Shown piece after piece: positions 62,918 to 64,000 of a stretch of 64,000 nt of DNA. The DNA lies in contig JBPOFM010000006.1 in assembly GCA_051252455.1 (NCBI GenBank), forward strand, positions 62,001 through 126,000. Reading direction: 5' to 3'. The position numbers and the translations under genes are program-made. Under the pieces are notes generated by a model, which saw only the letters and a list, made by a program, of their open reading frames with translations, had not been told where the DNA came from and searched no databases. This stretch comes from JBPOFM01 sp051252455. GTDB lineage: Bacteria; Bacteroidota; Bacteroidia; Flavobacteriales; Flavobacteriaceae. Positions within the stretch are counted from its first letter, which is position 1; every line of letters starts with the position of its first letter.

Positions 62918-64000
62918 ATGCGCATCATTTTTTCGATACTTTTTATGTTTTTTGGCAGATTTGTTTTTTCGCAACAGGCGGACTATGTGGATTTTATTTC
63001 TATAAAAGCTGATATTGAATTGAGGAATTCGAGTACAGTTTCAGGTTTTGTTGAGGTTAGGTTTAAAATTAAGAAAGATACGGACTCGGTTTTCTTGAAT
63101 GCAGTAGATATGGAATTTAAGAGAGTTGAGTTGGTAAGTAATAAAGATGGTTTATTGCAACATGGTGCTTATCAGAATGATGGTAAAAAAATTACATTGC
63201 TTCATGATTTTAAAAACAATGACAATTGTTTTTTGAGATTCTTCTTCTCTGCAAAACCGAAAAAGGCTCTCTATTTTATTGATAATCAAATCTGGACCCA
63301 GGGTCAGGGCAAATACACAAGTAATTGGTTGCCAAGCATTGATGACGTGAATGACAAGATAGAGTTTGATCTTACGGTTAAGTATGAACCCGGTTTGGAG
63401 GTGATTTCGAATGGAGTTCTGGAGAAGAAAGAACAAAAATTGGTCATCAATGATTCTATTGTAGAATGGCATTACAATATGAATAGGCCCATGAGCAGCT
63501 ATCTCGTTGCGCTGGCCATTGGAAACTACAGCAAAAAAACAGAAACCTCCAACAGTGGCATTCCATTGGAATATTACTATTATCCAGAAGATTCGGCTAA
63601 AGTGGAGTCAACTTATCGCTACAGTAAGCAAATGTTCGATTTTCTGGAAGACGAAATTGGTGCGCCATATCCATGGGAAGTTTATAAGCAAGTACCGGTA
63701 AAGGATTTTCTGTATTCAGGGATGGAAAACACGAGTTTAACGATTTTTTCAGATGCTTTGGTAATCGATTCTATCGGGTTTAATGATAAAAACTATGTCA
63801 ACGTCAACGCTCACGAGTTAGCGCATCAATGGTTTGGCAATTTAGTAACAGCGACGAGTGGTTCGCATCATTGGCTTCAGGAGGGTTTTGCAACCTACTA
63901 CGCACTTTTGGCGGAACGTGATGTTTTTGGTGAAGATTACTATGATTGGCAACTCTATGAGTATGCGCAGCAATTGTTGGCGCAGGAAAAAGCTGGAGAG
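62918..64000 (+). CDS. M1 family metallopeptidase, 3' end outside window
   Basis: Aminopeptidase N-like zinc peptidase; 361 codons are visible and the frame is still open at the window end. A signal peptide ends near FVFSQ (residue 18), so it is exported. The N-terminal beta-sandwich is followed by the GMENTS substrate motif (GAMEN-like) and the zinc site HELAH (His299, His303) with Glu322 nineteen residues later, the M1 pattern. It probably trims peptides in the periplasm. Divergent from recG, with 81 bases between the start codons. Confidence 0.93.
   Translation, partial: MRIIFSILFMFFGRFVFSQQADYVDFISIKADIELRNSSTVSGFVEVRFKIKKDTDSVFLNAVDMEFKRVELVSNKDGLLQHGAYQNDGKKITLLHDFKNNDNCFLRFFFSAKPKKALYFIDNQIWTQGQGKYTSNWLPSIDDVNDKIEFDLTVKYEPGLEVISNGVLEKKEQKLVINDSIVEWHYNMNRPMSSYLVALAIGNYSKKTETSNSGIPLEYYYYPEDSAKVESTYRYSKQMFDFLEDEIGAPYPWEVYKQVPVKDFLYSGMENTSLTIFSDALVIDSIGFNDKNYVNVNAHELAHQWFGNLVTATSGSHHWLQEGFATYYALLAERDVFGEDYYDWQLYEYAQQLLAQEKAGE

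Noticed and set aside
1..64000. CRISPR arrays, insertion sequences, prophage or integron
   Set aside because: No regularly spaced repeats, transposase, integrase or phage structural genes were seen in either strand.

Overview
The window comes from the chromosome of a marine member of the Flavobacteriaceae (phylum Bacteroidota). That placement is inferred from two SusC/SusD pairs, a type IX secretion tail, a hybrid two-component sensor, AT-rich sequence, promoters of the Bacteroidota form (TTG or TTTG, 19-20 bases, then TAnnTTTG), and a housekeeping block that is typical of flavobacteria. I saw no rRNA, CRISPR array, insertion sequence or prophage.

Positions 1-30955 form a large alginate utilization locus. 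Secreted or surface lyases (two PL6 and three PL7) cut the polymer, two SusC/SusD pairs plus a PKD lipoprotein capture and import oligomers, and a PL17 lyase lipoprotein and the cupin KdgF yield the open-chain unsaturated uronate product DEH. A hexuronate-type MFS carrier, DEH reductase, KDG kinase and KDPG aldolase take it to pyruvate and glyceraldehyde-3-phosphate. A FadR-type GntR regulator lies in the locus. TGGTnnACCA palindromes occur before the second PL6 gene (two copies), the first susC (two), the second susC (three) and gntR (one). In the multi-copy promoters their centres are always 13 bases apart and the first copy overlaps the -7 box, which suggests one regulon. Unexpected members are a gluconokinase/6-phosphogluconate dehydrogenase fusion, an Nramp-fold transporter without the usual metal-binding motifs, and a LacI-type regulator half the normal length.

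Positions 31256-34938 hold unrelated genes: a fatty acid hydroxylase, tRNA-Ser(TGA) with its own promoter and terminator, a nitroreductase, a thioredoxin-fold protein and a DegT-type aminotransferase. A 1290-residue hybrid two-component sensor follows (34980-38852). It has no polysaccharide locus next to it, and a 1-kb region of small or broken reading frames comes after it. That region carries two related elements, each with a 21-base direct-repeat period, that could be its binding sites. A six-gene run of exported proteins of unknown purpose (39863-46693) follows, including an OmpA-type lipoprotein and a protein that looks like two exported proteins joined. This is the least explained part of the window.

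Positions 46738-64000 are mostly housekeeping: ribBA (with a degenerate GTP cyclohydrolase II half), an LptF/LptG permease, lolA, ftsK, dgkA and tpx on the minus strand, then a flavodoxin-fold protein, a solitary DNA cytosine methyltransferase, pheT, a TlpA-like lipoprotein, miaE, recG and the start of an M1 aminopeptidase cut by the window edge.
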